A stretch of DNA of 64,000 nt, taken from NCBI RefSeq assembly GCF_900583165.1, contig NZ_UTKY01000071.1:52003-116002 (forward strand). Reading direction: 5' to 3'. A program made the translations under genes and the position numbers. The notes under the pieces are model-generated. The model saw only the letters and a list, made by a program, of their open reading frames with translations. It was not told the origin of the DNA and searched no databases. This DNA is from Pseudomonas viridiflava. GTDB lineage: Bacteria; Pseudomonadota; Gammaproteobacteria; Pseudomonadales; Pseudomonadaceae. This document shows positions 37,106 through 45,801 of the stretch, in pieces; the first letter of the stretch is position 1, and every line of letters begins with the position of its first letter.

Positions 37106-39655
37106 TCAGACCTGTAGCTTATTGTCCCCGAGTGCGCGAATTACATGCACCTGTTTTACCGGATATGAAACTTGAGTATCAGTATCTACCAGTACAGAGC
37201 GAACCGACTCCATGTGCAGAACACTGACCGTTGACCCTTTGACAAAAGGAAGCGTCACATAATTGGCCTCCGCACTGACGGTACCTCTGAGTTCTTGAGA
37301 AAACAGCACTTCACCGTTCGCGGCCCGTACCCATATTGAAATATAGATTATTGGAAAATAAGCGTGAGGGAAACCAGCCTGCACTTCGATCGATATTTGC
37401 TGAGTACTCGTATTGATCTTGACCTCCGCGACCGTTCTGTTGCCATTTCCAGGCAGGCGCCAAGTCATATATTTACTAGAAACAACTGGACCTCCTGTTT
37501 CTGCATAGTTGACAAATATATCCTTGCAACTTTCCAAAACTTCTTTTCGCCGAGAGCACTCAAACGTATTGATGGCCATCAGGATATCCACTACCGGCAC
37601 TGACCCTGCGTGCAAAATGATATGCGGTGATTTTCGAACCTCATCAGCAGCCGCCGAGATTCTTAATTTAAGATTATCCCCAGCACAACTATTGAGCGTG
37701 GCATTTTCAAAACCCTGCGAGGTAACGTACAACTTGTTATCCACGGCAACCGGATCGATAAATCGCTCTAGTTTCGGAATTTCCAACAAACGCGAAGGTT
37801 CTTTATGGTGAACCAGAACGGTACAACCTGGGGCTATATAAAACTCATGGCGTGCAACCGCAGCGCCAACCCCTGGAAGTTCAACATCGCATAAAACAAA
37901 GCCATTAATATCGTTAACCAAAACACTTGCATAAATAGTCGAGCCAAAATAACTGTGCGGTGCAGAACTCACCACGTCGAAGGTTGCCCGGTGTGATAAC
38001 ACATCGACATTCAACGTAGCAAACCTTCCATTAAGCCCCATAAAGTCAATCGACTGGGAAGACCACGTGGTTCCCCTCGCCGGCTCGCCTTCCAACTCCA
38101 CAAGGTTATTCATATTCGCTGCAACCTCCACATATCTGTAGTTTTCGATCCGAGCACTGCAGGGTGTTACTGGAGGCAGTAAGTTATAAACACCTACCGG
38201 CAACCCTACCAATTTCAGCGTAGGAGAAATCACTTTTAAAGTCCTGGATATATTACTTCCGGTGCGCAACACCAAAGACTTATTCTTGTACTCAAAAAAG
38301 CACTGCTCCGTCATTGTCAATGTCAGATCGCCTTTCAGGTCAGTCACTTGAAGAGATTTGCAATCTACAAGCGACATCGGAGTCTTCAAGTTCAAGCGTT
38401 TCTGAATATCAGCAAGTTGGTCGGGAGGGACAACCCTGTGCAGAGGGCAGCAAGGTTGGAAATTACCATAGAAATTTTTTAACAGCACCGATTCCGATAC
38501 CCCGGCCCCCACCTGCGCCATAAAAGGACCTATATCGACATGAGCTCGATCGGCCCATCTCGACATGAGCATATCGATCAAAGGATGATCAAGATAATTA
38601 AAGTTTTCGGCATTGGCCAGCCGCCGATAATATTGATTAAACTCAGTAAATTCTGCCTCGCCCACTTTATCAATAATCAACATAAAAACAAACAGCAGCT
38701 CATGAAGGTGCCATTCCGCAACGGGTACGGCACTGTCAATTCGACTGCGCATCGAATCAAACGTCGCCTGCGCGTTGCCTCCGTACATCCACCCACGCGC
38801 ATATACACTTTCGCCCATCAACTTATGTTGATAATACGTAGCATATATATTATTCCAAACCTCACCCGTGCGCACCGAACTGTTGTACATCGCCAGGGTT
38901 TGATAACCGTGAGCTATCTCATGCACAGAACACCAGTTATCGGGACTTGTATTCAACCAACAAGGGGCAATAGAGCCGCCGGTTTGCGCCGCCCAATTGT
39001 GCCCATAATAAGCATAACCCCCTCCCTCTATATCCGCCTTGATAACGTACCGATTATGAATATTCTTATCTGTGCGCACGGGGGCATTAAACGCAATGCC
39101 AGCCAATTGATTAAAATACTCAAACACACCTCTGTAATAGATTTCTAGCGCATCAGCACCTTCCGTCTGAAGCAGTGCCTTCAAGGCTATCTTATCGATT
39201 GCGGGCACAAGTAAGTTCGCGTACATAGTCTCAATCAGGGCAAATGCCGATTCAGTTTTATCCCACTGCTGGAAAAACAATTCGACATTTTCAGGCGCAC
39301 GATAAGTCGGCAACAAAACATGGCCAACCGACGAAAATTCAATGTGCACCTCATCTGGAATATAGGGTGTCCGAATAAAAGGCACTGACGCAGCCGGCAC
39401 AGTCACCGTCGTCCACTCTCCAGTGACCCTAAGATAAGTTTCTGTAGACCCCCTGTTATTAAGCAAGTCCATTTCCAACACGGCGTCTATCGCACTGGAT
39501 CGGCGAACGGAAAAAGTCCCACCCGCAGGCACTATAATACTGAGTGACTGACGATCATGGTGTAAACCCTTGGCAAAGCCAGTCGACCAAAGCCAATATG
39601 GATATTCCAGAGTATAAGGCTGGAAGGTGCCTATATCGTCTTTTGAGGGGTTCAT
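37106..39655 (-). CDS. M60 (enhancin-like) metallopeptidase with repeated C-terminal domains
   Basis: An 849-residue protein. Residues about 30-370 form a peptidase M60 domain with the zinc motif H245-E-I-A-H249 and the downstream ligand E265 in TGEVWNNIYATYY, the arrangement of viral and bacterial enhancins that cut mucins. The part after residue 440 contains two related beta-rich units: compare SSAPHSYFGSTIYASVLV with AGFPHAYFPIIYISIWVR, each followed by about 30 residues ending in VLVHHKEPSRLLEI or VSVLHMESVRSVLV. These match the putative mucin/carbohydrate-binding type. No signal peptide is visible. The gene is markedly more AT-rich than its neighbours, which suggests transfer. Confidence 0.82.
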   Translation of the reverse strand: MNPSKDDIGTFQPYTLEYPYWLWSTGFAKGLHHDRQSLSIIVPAGGTFSVRRSSAIDAVLEMDLLNNRGSTETYLRVTGEWTTVTVPAASVPFIRTPYIPDEVHIEFSSVGHVLLPTYRAPENVELFFQQWDKTESAFALIETMYANLLVPAIDKIALKALLQTEGADALEIYYRGVFEYFNQLAGIAFNAPVRTDKNIHNRYVIKADIEGGGYAYYGHNWAAQTGGSIAPCWLNTSPDNWCSVHEIAHGYQTLAMYNSSVRTGEVWNNIYATYYQHKLMGESVYARGWMYGGNAQATFDSMRSRIDSAVPVAEWHLHELLFVFMLIIDKVGEAEFTEFNQYYRRLANAENFNYLDHPLIDMLMSRWADRAHVDIGPFMAQVGAGVSESVLLKNFYGNFQPCCPLHRVVPPDQLADIQKRLNLKTPMSLVDCKSLQVTDLKGDLTLTMTEQCFFEYKNKSLVLRTGSNISRTLKVISPTLKLVGLPVGVYNLLPPVTPCSARIENYRYVEVAANMNNLVELEGEPARGTTWSSQSIDFMGLNGRFATLNVDVLSHRATFDVVSSAPHSYFGSTIYASVLVNDINGFVLCDVELPGVGAAVARHEFYIAPGCTVLVHHKEPSRLLEIPKLERFIDPVAVDNKLYVTSQGFENATLNSCAGDNLKLRISAAADEVRKSPHIILHAGSVPVVDILMAINTFECSRRKEVLESCKDIFVNYAETGGPVVSSKYMTWRLPGNGNRTVAEVKINTSTQQISIEVQAGFPHAYFPIIYISIWVRAANGEVLFSQELRGTVSAEANYVTLPFVKGSTVSVLHMESVRSVLVDTDTQVSYPVKQVHVIRALGDNKLQV

Positions 39656-39712
39656 ATAGGCACCTTTATCGCCATGCGTTTATCCAAAAAAATATTCCAA
39701 AGACAGGACAAG

Positions 39713-39738
39713 AACAACTGTCAACTCTGACAGTTGTT
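39713..39738. promoter_or_regulatory. 11-bp perfect inverted repeat upstream of the M60 gene
   Basis: AACAACTGTCA and TGACAGTTGTT flank a 4-nt centre (ACTC), 58 nt upstream of the M60 start in an AT-rich 335-nt spacer that is otherwise featureless apart from A/T runs. On the plus strand it is followed by AATACTATTTTC, so it could be a terminator for a leftward-lost gene; as an operator it would suit control of the M60 gene. Confidence 0.45.
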
Positions 39739-39990
39739 AATACTATTTTCTTTGCTTGATAAAGAAGACATTGATAAAAAAATATATTCCGAATGCTTTA
39801 GACGATCAAAACACTGCTTAAAAACCAACACCCTGCCGTTTGCCTGCTAAAAAAGCACCAATCTCGTGACTTAGCCATACTCAACCTACTGTTTCTAATG
39901 GTTTTTTTGATATGGCACAGCCCTTGCTCTCACAGCAACACCAGAGCTTGAACTCAACAAGCCACCTTACCCATTGGAGTGTTGCCCATC

Positions 39991-42405
39991 ATGAATGCAT
40001 CTCGCCGCAGGCCCCATAAAGCCTTCGCCCACACGTTGCTGTTTGTCGCCCTGTGCGAAGCCGCCAGCTACAGCAGCCTGACCCTCGCCGCCGATGCCCC
40101 GGCCAGCGACAACCCACTGGATACCGTGGTGGTGATCGGTAACCGTGGCCAGGCGCGCACCCTGGCTGAGAGCCCGGCACCGGTGGATGTGATCTCGTCC
40201 AAGCAGTTGCTCGCCACCGGCCAGGGCGACCTGACTCGCGCCCTGAGCAAAGTGCTGCCGTCCCTCAACCAGCCGGCGTCTTCGGGCTTTGGCTCCACGT
40301 CGGTGGTGCGACCGATCAGCTTGCGTGGCCTCAATGGCGATCAGGTGTTGGTGCTGGTCAACGGCAAGCGCCGCCACAACAGCGCGCTGCTGAACAACGG
40401 CACCTACCTCAACTCCGGCTCGCAGCCGGTGGACCTGGACATGATCCCCACCGCCTTGGTGGATCACGTCGAAGTGCTGCGTGACGGCGCCTCCGCCCAG
40501 TACGGTTCTGACGCGATTGGCGGCGTGGTCAACGTGGTGCTCAAGCAGACCGACCACGGCGGCAGCCTGTCTACCAGCTACGGCCAGAACTATGAAAACG
40601 GTGACGGTGAAACCACGCGGCAAACCGGCAATGTCGGCCTAGCCCTGCCCAATGACGGCTTTATCAACCTCGCCCTGGACGTGAAGAAACAGAAAATCTC
40701 CGACCGCTCCGACAACGCGCCGTACACCGACTCCGCCGGCAACACCAGCCTGCAACATACCTACTACGGCACCGGTTTGCCCGAGGCGCGCAACTTCAGC
40801 CTCGGCTACAACGCCGAGCTGCCGGTGGACGACGCCCTTACCCTGTATTCGTTCTCCACTTACACCCGTCGCAATTCAGAAAAACCCCTGGCGTTCCACC
40901 AGCCCGCGAGTTTCGGTGGCATCGCTACCCCGTTCCCCGAAGGCGTGGAAGACACCCTGCGGTTTATCGAAAATGACTTCCAGGTGGCGTTCGGCGGCAA
41001 GGGCGAACTGGGCGGCTGGAACTACGACCTGTCTAGCACCTACGGGCAGGACCATGCCGAAGCCACCCTGCGCCACACCTACAACCTGAGCTACGGCCCT
41101 GACTCACCGACCTCGGTGGACACCGGCGTAAAAACCTTCAGCCAGTGGACCAACAACCTCGACCTGACGCGCGCCTTCGACCTCGGCCTGTACAAGCCCA
41201 CGCAAATCTCCTGGGGCCTGGAGCAGCGCTACGAGAACTACAAGATCGGCAAGGGCGACTATGCCTCCTATGCCAGGGGCCCTTATGGCGGAGCTTTGAT
41301 CGCACCGGGCACCATTTCCGGGGCCGGTACCACCCCGGAAGATGCCGCACAAAAAGGCCGTACCAGCCTGGCCGGCTACGGCGAGATCGGCCAGGACCTC
41401 ACCGATAAATGGCACATCGACCTGGCCGGTCGCTACGAGCACTACAACGACGGTTCGGGCACCACCACCAATGGCAAGTTCGCCACGCGCTATCAACTGA
41501 CACCGATCCTGGCCGTACGCGGCTCGTTCAGCACCGGTTTCCGCGCGCCCTCCCTGGCCCAGCAGATCTACAGCTCCACCTCGCAAACCAGCGTCAACGG
41601 CCAGTTGTTCGACTACCGCAACGTCGCGGTCAACTCCGATGTGGCCAAGGCCCTCGGTGCCGACACGTTGAAGCCTGAGAAATCCACCAACTTCGGCCTG
41701 GGCCTGACCCTGCAACCCACGGAAGCCACCAGCATCACCCTCGATGCCTACCAGATCAAAATCAAGGACCGCATCGCGCAGACCGGCTACCTCGGCGGCA
41801 CCCCGCAGATCAGTGCGATCCTCGCCGCGGCCGGGCTCAACCCGAACCAGGCCGTCACTTACTTCACCAACGCCCTCGACACCACCACCCGAGGCATCGA
41901 CCTGGTGGGCGACTACCGCCAGAGCATCGGCGCCTACGGCAACCTGCGCTACACCCTGGGTTTTAACTGGAACACCACGCAGATCGACGACATCCATGCC
42001 TCCAGCGTGGCCCAGCAAGCCCTCGGCCCAACCGGTGGCTACGACCGCCAGCGCCAGGGCAACCTCAAGTACGGCCTGCCGCAGTCCAAGCTGCTGCTGG
42101 GCACGACGTGGACCTGGGAAAAACTTGAAGTCGGCCTGAACCTGACCCGCTACGGCGAGTACACCCAGTACGGCACCGCCGAGACGTTCGACCGCACCTT
42201 CTCGCCAGCGTGGATCACCGACCTGAACATCGACTACCACCTCACACCTGCAATCACCTTGAATGCCGGCGCCAACAACCTGTTCAACAAGTACCCGGAA
42301 CGCACCGACCTGGCCAGCAGCTCAGGCGGTTTCCCCTACGGCAACTTCTCGCCCTACGGCACCACCGGCGGCTACTGGTACACCGGCGTGACGTATAACT
42401 TTTAA
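39991..42405 (+). CDS. TonB-dependent outer-membrane receptor
   Basis: An 804-residue receptor. The ATG at 39991 follows GGAG; the signal peptide ends near TLAADAP. The TonB box/early plug reads LDTVVVIGNRG, the plug domain includes SLRGLNGDQVLVLVNGKRRH and VEVLRDGASAQYGSDAIGGVVN, and the 22-strand barrel ends in the standard aromatic C-terminus VTYNF. It lacks a long N-terminal signalling domain. It heads a run of six closely spaced genes encoding flavin monooxygenases and a phosphatase. This argues for uptake of an organic compound, perhaps sulfur-containing, rather than an iron siderophore. Confidence 0.92.
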   Translation: MNASRRRPHKAFAHTLLFVALCEAASYSSLTLAADAPASDNPLDTVVVIGNRGQARTLAESPAPVDVISSKQLLATGQGDLTRALSKVLPSLNQPASSGFGSTSVVRPISLRGLNGDQVLVLVNGKRRHNSALLNNGTYLNSGSQPVDLDMIPTALVDHVEVLRDGASAQYGSDAIGGVVNVVLKQTDHGGSLSTSYGQNYENGDGETTRQTGNVGLALPNDGFINLALDVKKQKISDRSDNAPYTDSAGNTSLQHTYYGTGLPEARNFSLGYNAELPVDDALTLYSFSTYTRRNSEKPLAFHQPASFGGIATPFPEGVEDTLRFIENDFQVAFGGKGELGGWNYDLSSTYGQDHAEATLRHTYNLSYGPDSPTSVDTGVKTFSQWTNNLDLTRAFDLGLYKPTQISWGLEQRYENYKIGKGDYASYARGPYGGALIAPGTISGAGTTPEDAAQKGRTSLAGYGEIGQDLTDKWHIDLAGRYEHYNDGSGTTTNGKFATRYQLTPILAVRGSFSTGFRAPSLAQQIYSSTSQTSVNGQLFDYRNVAVNSDVAKALGADTLKPEKSTNFGLGLTLQPTEATSITLDAYQIKIKDRIAQTGYLGGTPQISAILAAAGLNPNQAVTYFTNALDTTTRGIDLVGDYRQSIGAYGNLRYTLGFNWNTTQIDDIHASSVAQQALGPTGGYDRQRQGNLKYGLPQSKLLLGTTWTWEKLEVGLNLTRYGEYTQYGTAETFDRTFSPAWITDLNIDYHLTPAITLNAGANNLFNKYPERTDLASSSGGFPYGNFSPYGTTGGYWYTGVTYNF

Positions 42406-42416
42406 CCCAGACCACC

Positions 42417-42434
42417 GGGCCGGTTCGCCGGCCC
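42417..42434 (+). promoter_or_regulatory. UUCG-tetraloop hairpin between receptor and monooxygenase genes
   Basis: GGGCCGG, loop TTCG, CCGGCCC: a 7-bp all-GC stem with an extra-stable tetraloop 12 nt after the receptor stop and 28 nt before the next start. There is no T-run. Such a hairpin could cap the receptor part of the mRNA or reduce read-through into the enzyme genes. Confidence 0.5.
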
Positions 42435-42462
42435 CGTGCGTGACGTTCATGGGAGCCTATTC

Positions 42463-43800
42463 ATGACCCGCCGCACCGACCAATTAAAACTGGGCGCATT
42501 CCTGGCCAACAGCGGCCATCACGTCGCCGCCTGGCGTCACCCGCTGGCCCAAGCCGACGCCAGCCTGGATTTCGACCACTTCAAGCACATTGCCCAAACC
42601 GCCGAGCGCGGCAAATTCGACGCACTGTTCATCGCCGATGTGGTCGCCCTGTGGGGGCATCACCACGATGCGCTGAGTCGTACCGCCCGGGCCGAACACT
42701 TCGAACCACTGACGTTGATGTCAGCCTTGGCCGCCGTGACGAGTAATATCGGCTTGATCGCCACCGCGACCACTACCTACAACGAGCCCTACCATATCGC
42801 GCGCAAATTCGCGTCCCTCGATCACCTGTCCAAGGGCCGCGCCGCCTGGAACCTGGTGACCTCGGTGGTCTCTGATGAAGCCTGGAATTTTGGCCGCGAA
42901 CACCACGTAGACCACGGCGATCGCTACCAGCGCGCCGAAGAATTCCACGATGTGGTCAAAGACCTCTGGGACAGCTGGGACGACGACGCCTTCACCCGCG
43001 ACAAGGCCAGCGGCGAATACTTCGACCCGGCCAAGTTGCACACCCTCAACCATCGCGGCGAGCACTTTGCCGTACGCGGCCCGCTCAACGTGGCGCGCCC
43101 GCCCCAGGGCCACCCGGTGCTGGTGCAGGCCGGTGCATCGGAGCCGGGTAAACACCTCGCGGCCCGCGTGGCCGAGCTGATCTTTGCCCACTCCCATAGC
43201 CTGGAAGGCGCCCAGGCGTTCTACCAGGACATCAAGCAACGTGCCGCCGCCATCGACCGCAACCCGGATCACATCAAGATCCTGCCCGGCGTCACGCCGT
43301 TTATCGCCGACACCCGCGAGCAGGCCCAGGCGCTGTTCGAAGCGTTCCAGGCGCTGATCGACCCGGTGCTCGGCCTGCGCTTGCTGGCCGACACCCTGGG
43401 CGAAGACATCGACCTGTCCGGGCATGACCTCGACGGCCCCTTGCCGGATACGCCCGTGGGCCAGCGCGGCAGCCGTCGCGACAAGGTGCTGGAACTGGCC
43501 CGTAGCGAAAACCTGAGCATCCGCCAACTATACTTGCGCCTGGCCGGTGGCAACCCGGTAATCGGCACCGCCGAAGACGTGGCCGATCACTTTGAAGCGT
43601 GGTTCCAGGCCCGCGCTTGCGATGGCTTCAATGTGTTCTTTCCGTATTTTCCCGGCGCCATCGAGCTGTTTGTCGATCAAGTGATCCCTTTGTTGCAGGC
43701 ACGCGGGTTGTTCCGCGAGGAATACGAAGGCACCACTCTGCGTGAAAACCTCGGCTTGCCGCGCCCGGCCAACCGCTTTACCACTGGAGCGAGTGCATGA
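42463..43800 (+). CDS. LLM-class FMN-dependent monooxygenase, NtaA/SnaA/DszA type
   Basis: A 445-residue luciferase-like TIM-barrel monooxygenase with ATG at 42463 and a GGGAG site. The NtaA/DszA signature stretches are present: LGAFLANSGHHVAAWRHP, RGKFDALFIADVVAL, RAAWNLVTSVVSDEAWNFG and HPVLVQAGASEPGKHLAA. Members use reduced FMN from a separate reductase to oxidise sulfones, chelators such as nitrilotriacetate or related compounds in the cytoplasm. No flavin reductase gene is in this window, so it would be supplied from elsewhere. It overlaps the SurE-like gene by 4 nt. Confidence 0.9.
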   Translation: MTRRTDQLKLGAFLANSGHHVAAWRHPLAQADASLDFDHFKHIAQTAERGKFDALFIADVVALWGHHHDALSRTARAEHFEPLTLMSALAAVTSNIGLIATATTTYNEPYHIARKFASLDHLSKGRAAWNLVTSVVSDEAWNFGREHHVDHGDRYQRAEEFHDVVKDLWDSWDDDAFTRDKASGEYFDPAKLHTLNHRGEHFAVRGPLNVARPPQGHPVLVQAGASEPGKHLAARVAELIFAHSHSLEGAQAFYQDIKQRAAAIDRNPDHIKILPGVTPFIADTREQAQALFEAFQALIDPVLGLRLLADTLGEDIDLSGHDLDGPLPDTPVGQRGSRRDKVLELARSENLSIRQLYLRLAGGNPVIGTAEDVADHFEAWFQARACDGFNVFFPYFPGAIELFVDQVIPLLQARGLFREEYEGTTLRENLGLPRPANRFTTGASA

Positions 43801-44705
43801 AACACCGCGCCTGGATGCTCGCCCTCGCCAGCGTGATTGCGCCCAACGCGTTTGCCTTGAATATCTTGTTGAGCAACGACGACGGTTATCAGCATCCCGC
43901 TATTCGTGCGCTTTACACCGAGCTCAAAGCCCAAGGGCACACCGTTAAGATTGCCGCCCCGCAAAGCGACCAGAGTGCACGCGGTGGCGCGTTTTTCTTC
44001 GGCCGTGAAGTCACCGTGGGCAATGACACCGACCCGGCCTACCCCGACAGTTACTCCATCAGCACCACCGAAAAAGGCGTGTGCCGGAGCGCCGAATGCA
44101 ATGGCCAGGAGGTGCAGATCGAGATCAGCGGCACACCGGTGATGGCCCTGCTGATGGGGCTGAACAAAGTAATGCCCCACCCCGACCTGGTGATCGTCGG
44201 CCCCAACCCCGGCAATAATCTGGGGGCGATCAATATGGCCTCCGGCACCTTCAACGCTGCAAGCGTGGCGGTGCAGTCGGGTATTCCGGCACTGGCGGTG
44301 AGCACCGATTTGAAAGAAAAAGACCCACAACGCGCCGCCCTGCTGGTAGCCAGGCTGGTGCATGCCCTCGACCAGCATCGCCAACCCGGCGCAGCCCTAT
44401 TGCCGCCAGGCTTGGGCCTGAATATCAACCTGCCCAAGGACGCGCAGATCAAAGGCGTGAAACTCACCCGCGTCGGCAGCTACGTGGGTTTTGCGGCGCT
44501 GTACACCGATGACCTCAAGCAATTCAACTTGCCCGGCAAACCCGGCATCGGCTTCCAATACAGCCCCGCTGCTACTGCCGCACAACAGAACGATGAGGCG
44601 GTGTGGCTGAACAAGGGCTACCTGACCATCAGCCCGTTCAGCGGCTTACCGGAGTCCATCAACGCCGCCCCTGCGTTGCAAAAACAGCTTGAGGTGAAGC
44701 CATGA
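43797..44705 (+). CDS. Exported SurE-like 5'/3'-nucleotidase (phosphatase)
   Basis: A 302-residue SurE-family phosphatase with a signal peptide (residues 1-20, ending PNAFA), unlike the cytoplasmic housekeeping SurE. The metal motif is SNDDG (N27, D28, D29); the ligand loop GPNPGNNLGAIN replaces the usual SGIN-G-NLG, and SGTFNAASVAVQSGIPALAVS matches the family. It would remove phosphate from a nucleotide or phosphoester in the periplasm. Its start overlaps the monooxygenase stop and its stop overlaps the next small gene (ATGA each time), so it belongs to this operon. Confidence 0.85.
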   Translation: MKHRAWMLALASVIAPNAFALNILLSNDDGYQHPAIRALYTELKAQGHTVKIAAPQSDQSARGGAFFFGREVTVGNDTDPAYPDSYSISTTEKGVCRSAECNGQEVQIEISGTPVMALLMGLNKVMPHPDLVIVGPNPGNNLGAINMASGTFNAASVAVQSGIPALAVSTDLKEKDPQRAALLVARLVHALDQHRQPGAALLPPGLGLNINLPKDAQIKGVKLTRVGSYVGFAALYTDDLKQFNLPGKPGIGFQYSPAATAAQQNDEAVWLNKGYLTISPFSGLPESINAAPALQKQLEVKP

Positions 44706-44827
44706 GTGCGATTGCAATATCCGTTGGACGTGAAAAGCCGACCGGCGAGACCCAGGCGCAGGTCCTCAAGCGCTTGGAAACCCTCGCCCTGGACATTGCC
44801 CCGGCCCTCGGTTGGAAAAGACCATGA
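44702..44827 (+). CDS. 41-residue protein overlapping both neighbours
   Basis: A small gene whose ATG overlaps the SurE-like stop and whose stop overlaps the next ATG (ATGA at both ends). GAGG lies 7 nt upstream of the start. The product begins MSAIAISVGREKPTGETQAQ and continues as a short amphipathic helix to LGWKRP; no signal peptide or membrane segment. It belongs to no family I recognise. The double coupling and codon use like its neighbours argue that it is translated. It may be a small subunit or the remnant of a longer gene. Confidence 0.6.
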   Translation: MSAIAISVGREKPTGETQAQVLKRLETLALDIAPALGWKRP

Positions 44828-45801
44828 CTGACAGCACGGCGCTCGAATTCAGCTGGTTACTGCCCCTGTGTACCCCCGATTGGGCGGCGCGGCCAGGGCA
44901 ATGGATTCAACTGGCCCAAGCAGTGGAATACGCCGGCCTCGATGGCCTGTGGATTCCCGGCGGCGCCCTGTGTGCCGACAGCCTGGGGGTGGCGGCGGCA
45001 TTGTGTGCGCACACACGGCGGGTGCAACTGGCCGTCAGCGTGCCGCCTGAAGTGATGCTGCCGGCGGCGCTGGCGACCACCTTGCAGAGCCTGCAATCCA
45101 TCAGCGGCCATCGGGTGCAACTGCACCTGCCCAACAGCGAGCGCAGCGCCTTTGGCGAATGGCTAAACCGCGACCAGCGCAGCGAACGTATTGGCGAATA
45201 CCTGCATCTCCTGCAGCAGTTGCTTGCGCGCAACGAGGACGGGCTCGATTACCAAGGCCTGTATTTCCAACTGGAAAACGCGGGTGTCGCACGCCGTGAA
45301 CTGCCCGCCCCCATGCTGGTGCTGGACGATAGCCAGAGCCACGCACTGGTCGCGGAACACGCCCAAACCTGCCTGCTCGCCCCTGGCCATCCGCACTGGC
45401 TGGCCGAGCAGGTACAGCGCTGGCGGGCGGTGCAACCGGCGCTGAAATTTGCCTGCACCTTTGGCCTGATCCTGGGCGACAGCGAAGACCTGGCCTGGGA
45501 GACGGCTGCCCGTTTGTTGCCCGTGCCGGACCTGCCCGCTGAACCGCTGGCCACTGTTCCGCGTGCGCGCCACCCGCTGCGTCAATGGGAAGTGCACCCG
45601 AACCTGCTGCAACGGCAAGCAGGGCAGCCGTTGATCCTGGTGGGCACCCCGCAACAGATCGCCACGCGCCTGCAAGAGCTGCACGGCCTGGGCCTGAACC
45701 ATCTGATTGTGGAAGGCGGCGGCGCCGTCAGTGAAGTGCTGCGCTTTGGCGAACACGTACTGCCTCTCTTGCGCAAGGAGCGCCTGCACCATGAGCGTTG
45801 A
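44824..45801 (+). CDS. Divergent luciferase-like (LLM) flavin oxidoreductase
   Basis: A 325-residue protein of the luciferase-like/SsuD superfamily, recognisable by FSWLLPLCTPDW, AVEYAGLDGLWIPGG, a shortened barrel core and the C-terminal VGTPQQIATRLQELHGLGLNHLIVEG and FGEHVLPLLRKE. It is shorter and more divergent than the next gene and lacks several conserved SsuD stretches, so it may be a non-identical partner subunit, as with luciferase alpha and beta. It starts inside the stop of the 41-residue gene and overlaps the following gene by 11 nt. Confidence 0.8.
   Translation: MTDSTALEFSWLLPLCTPDWAARPGQWIQLAQAVEYAGLDGLWIPGGALCADSLGVAAALCAHTRRVQLAVSVPPEVMLPAALATTLQSLQSISGHRVQLHLPNSERSAFGEWLNRDQRSERIGEYLHLLQQLLARNEDGLDYQGLYFQLENAGVARRELPAPMLVLDDSQSHALVAEHAQTCLLAPGHPHWLAEQVQRWRAVQPALKFACTFGLILGDSEDLAWETAARLLPVPDLPAEPLATVPRARHPLRQWEVHPNLLQRQAGQPLILVGTPQQIATRLQELHGLGLNHLIVEGGGAVSEVLRFGEHVLPLLRKERLHHER

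Noticed and set aside
39660..39990. A promoter or small RNA upstream of the TonB receptor
   Set aside because: The spacer is AT-rich, so many promoter-like hexamers can be found; none stood out enough to report apart from the inverted repeat.
42721..43527. A 268-codon minus-strand ORF
   Set aside because: Antisense to the NtaA/DszA-type monooxygenase gene, which has clear family stretches.
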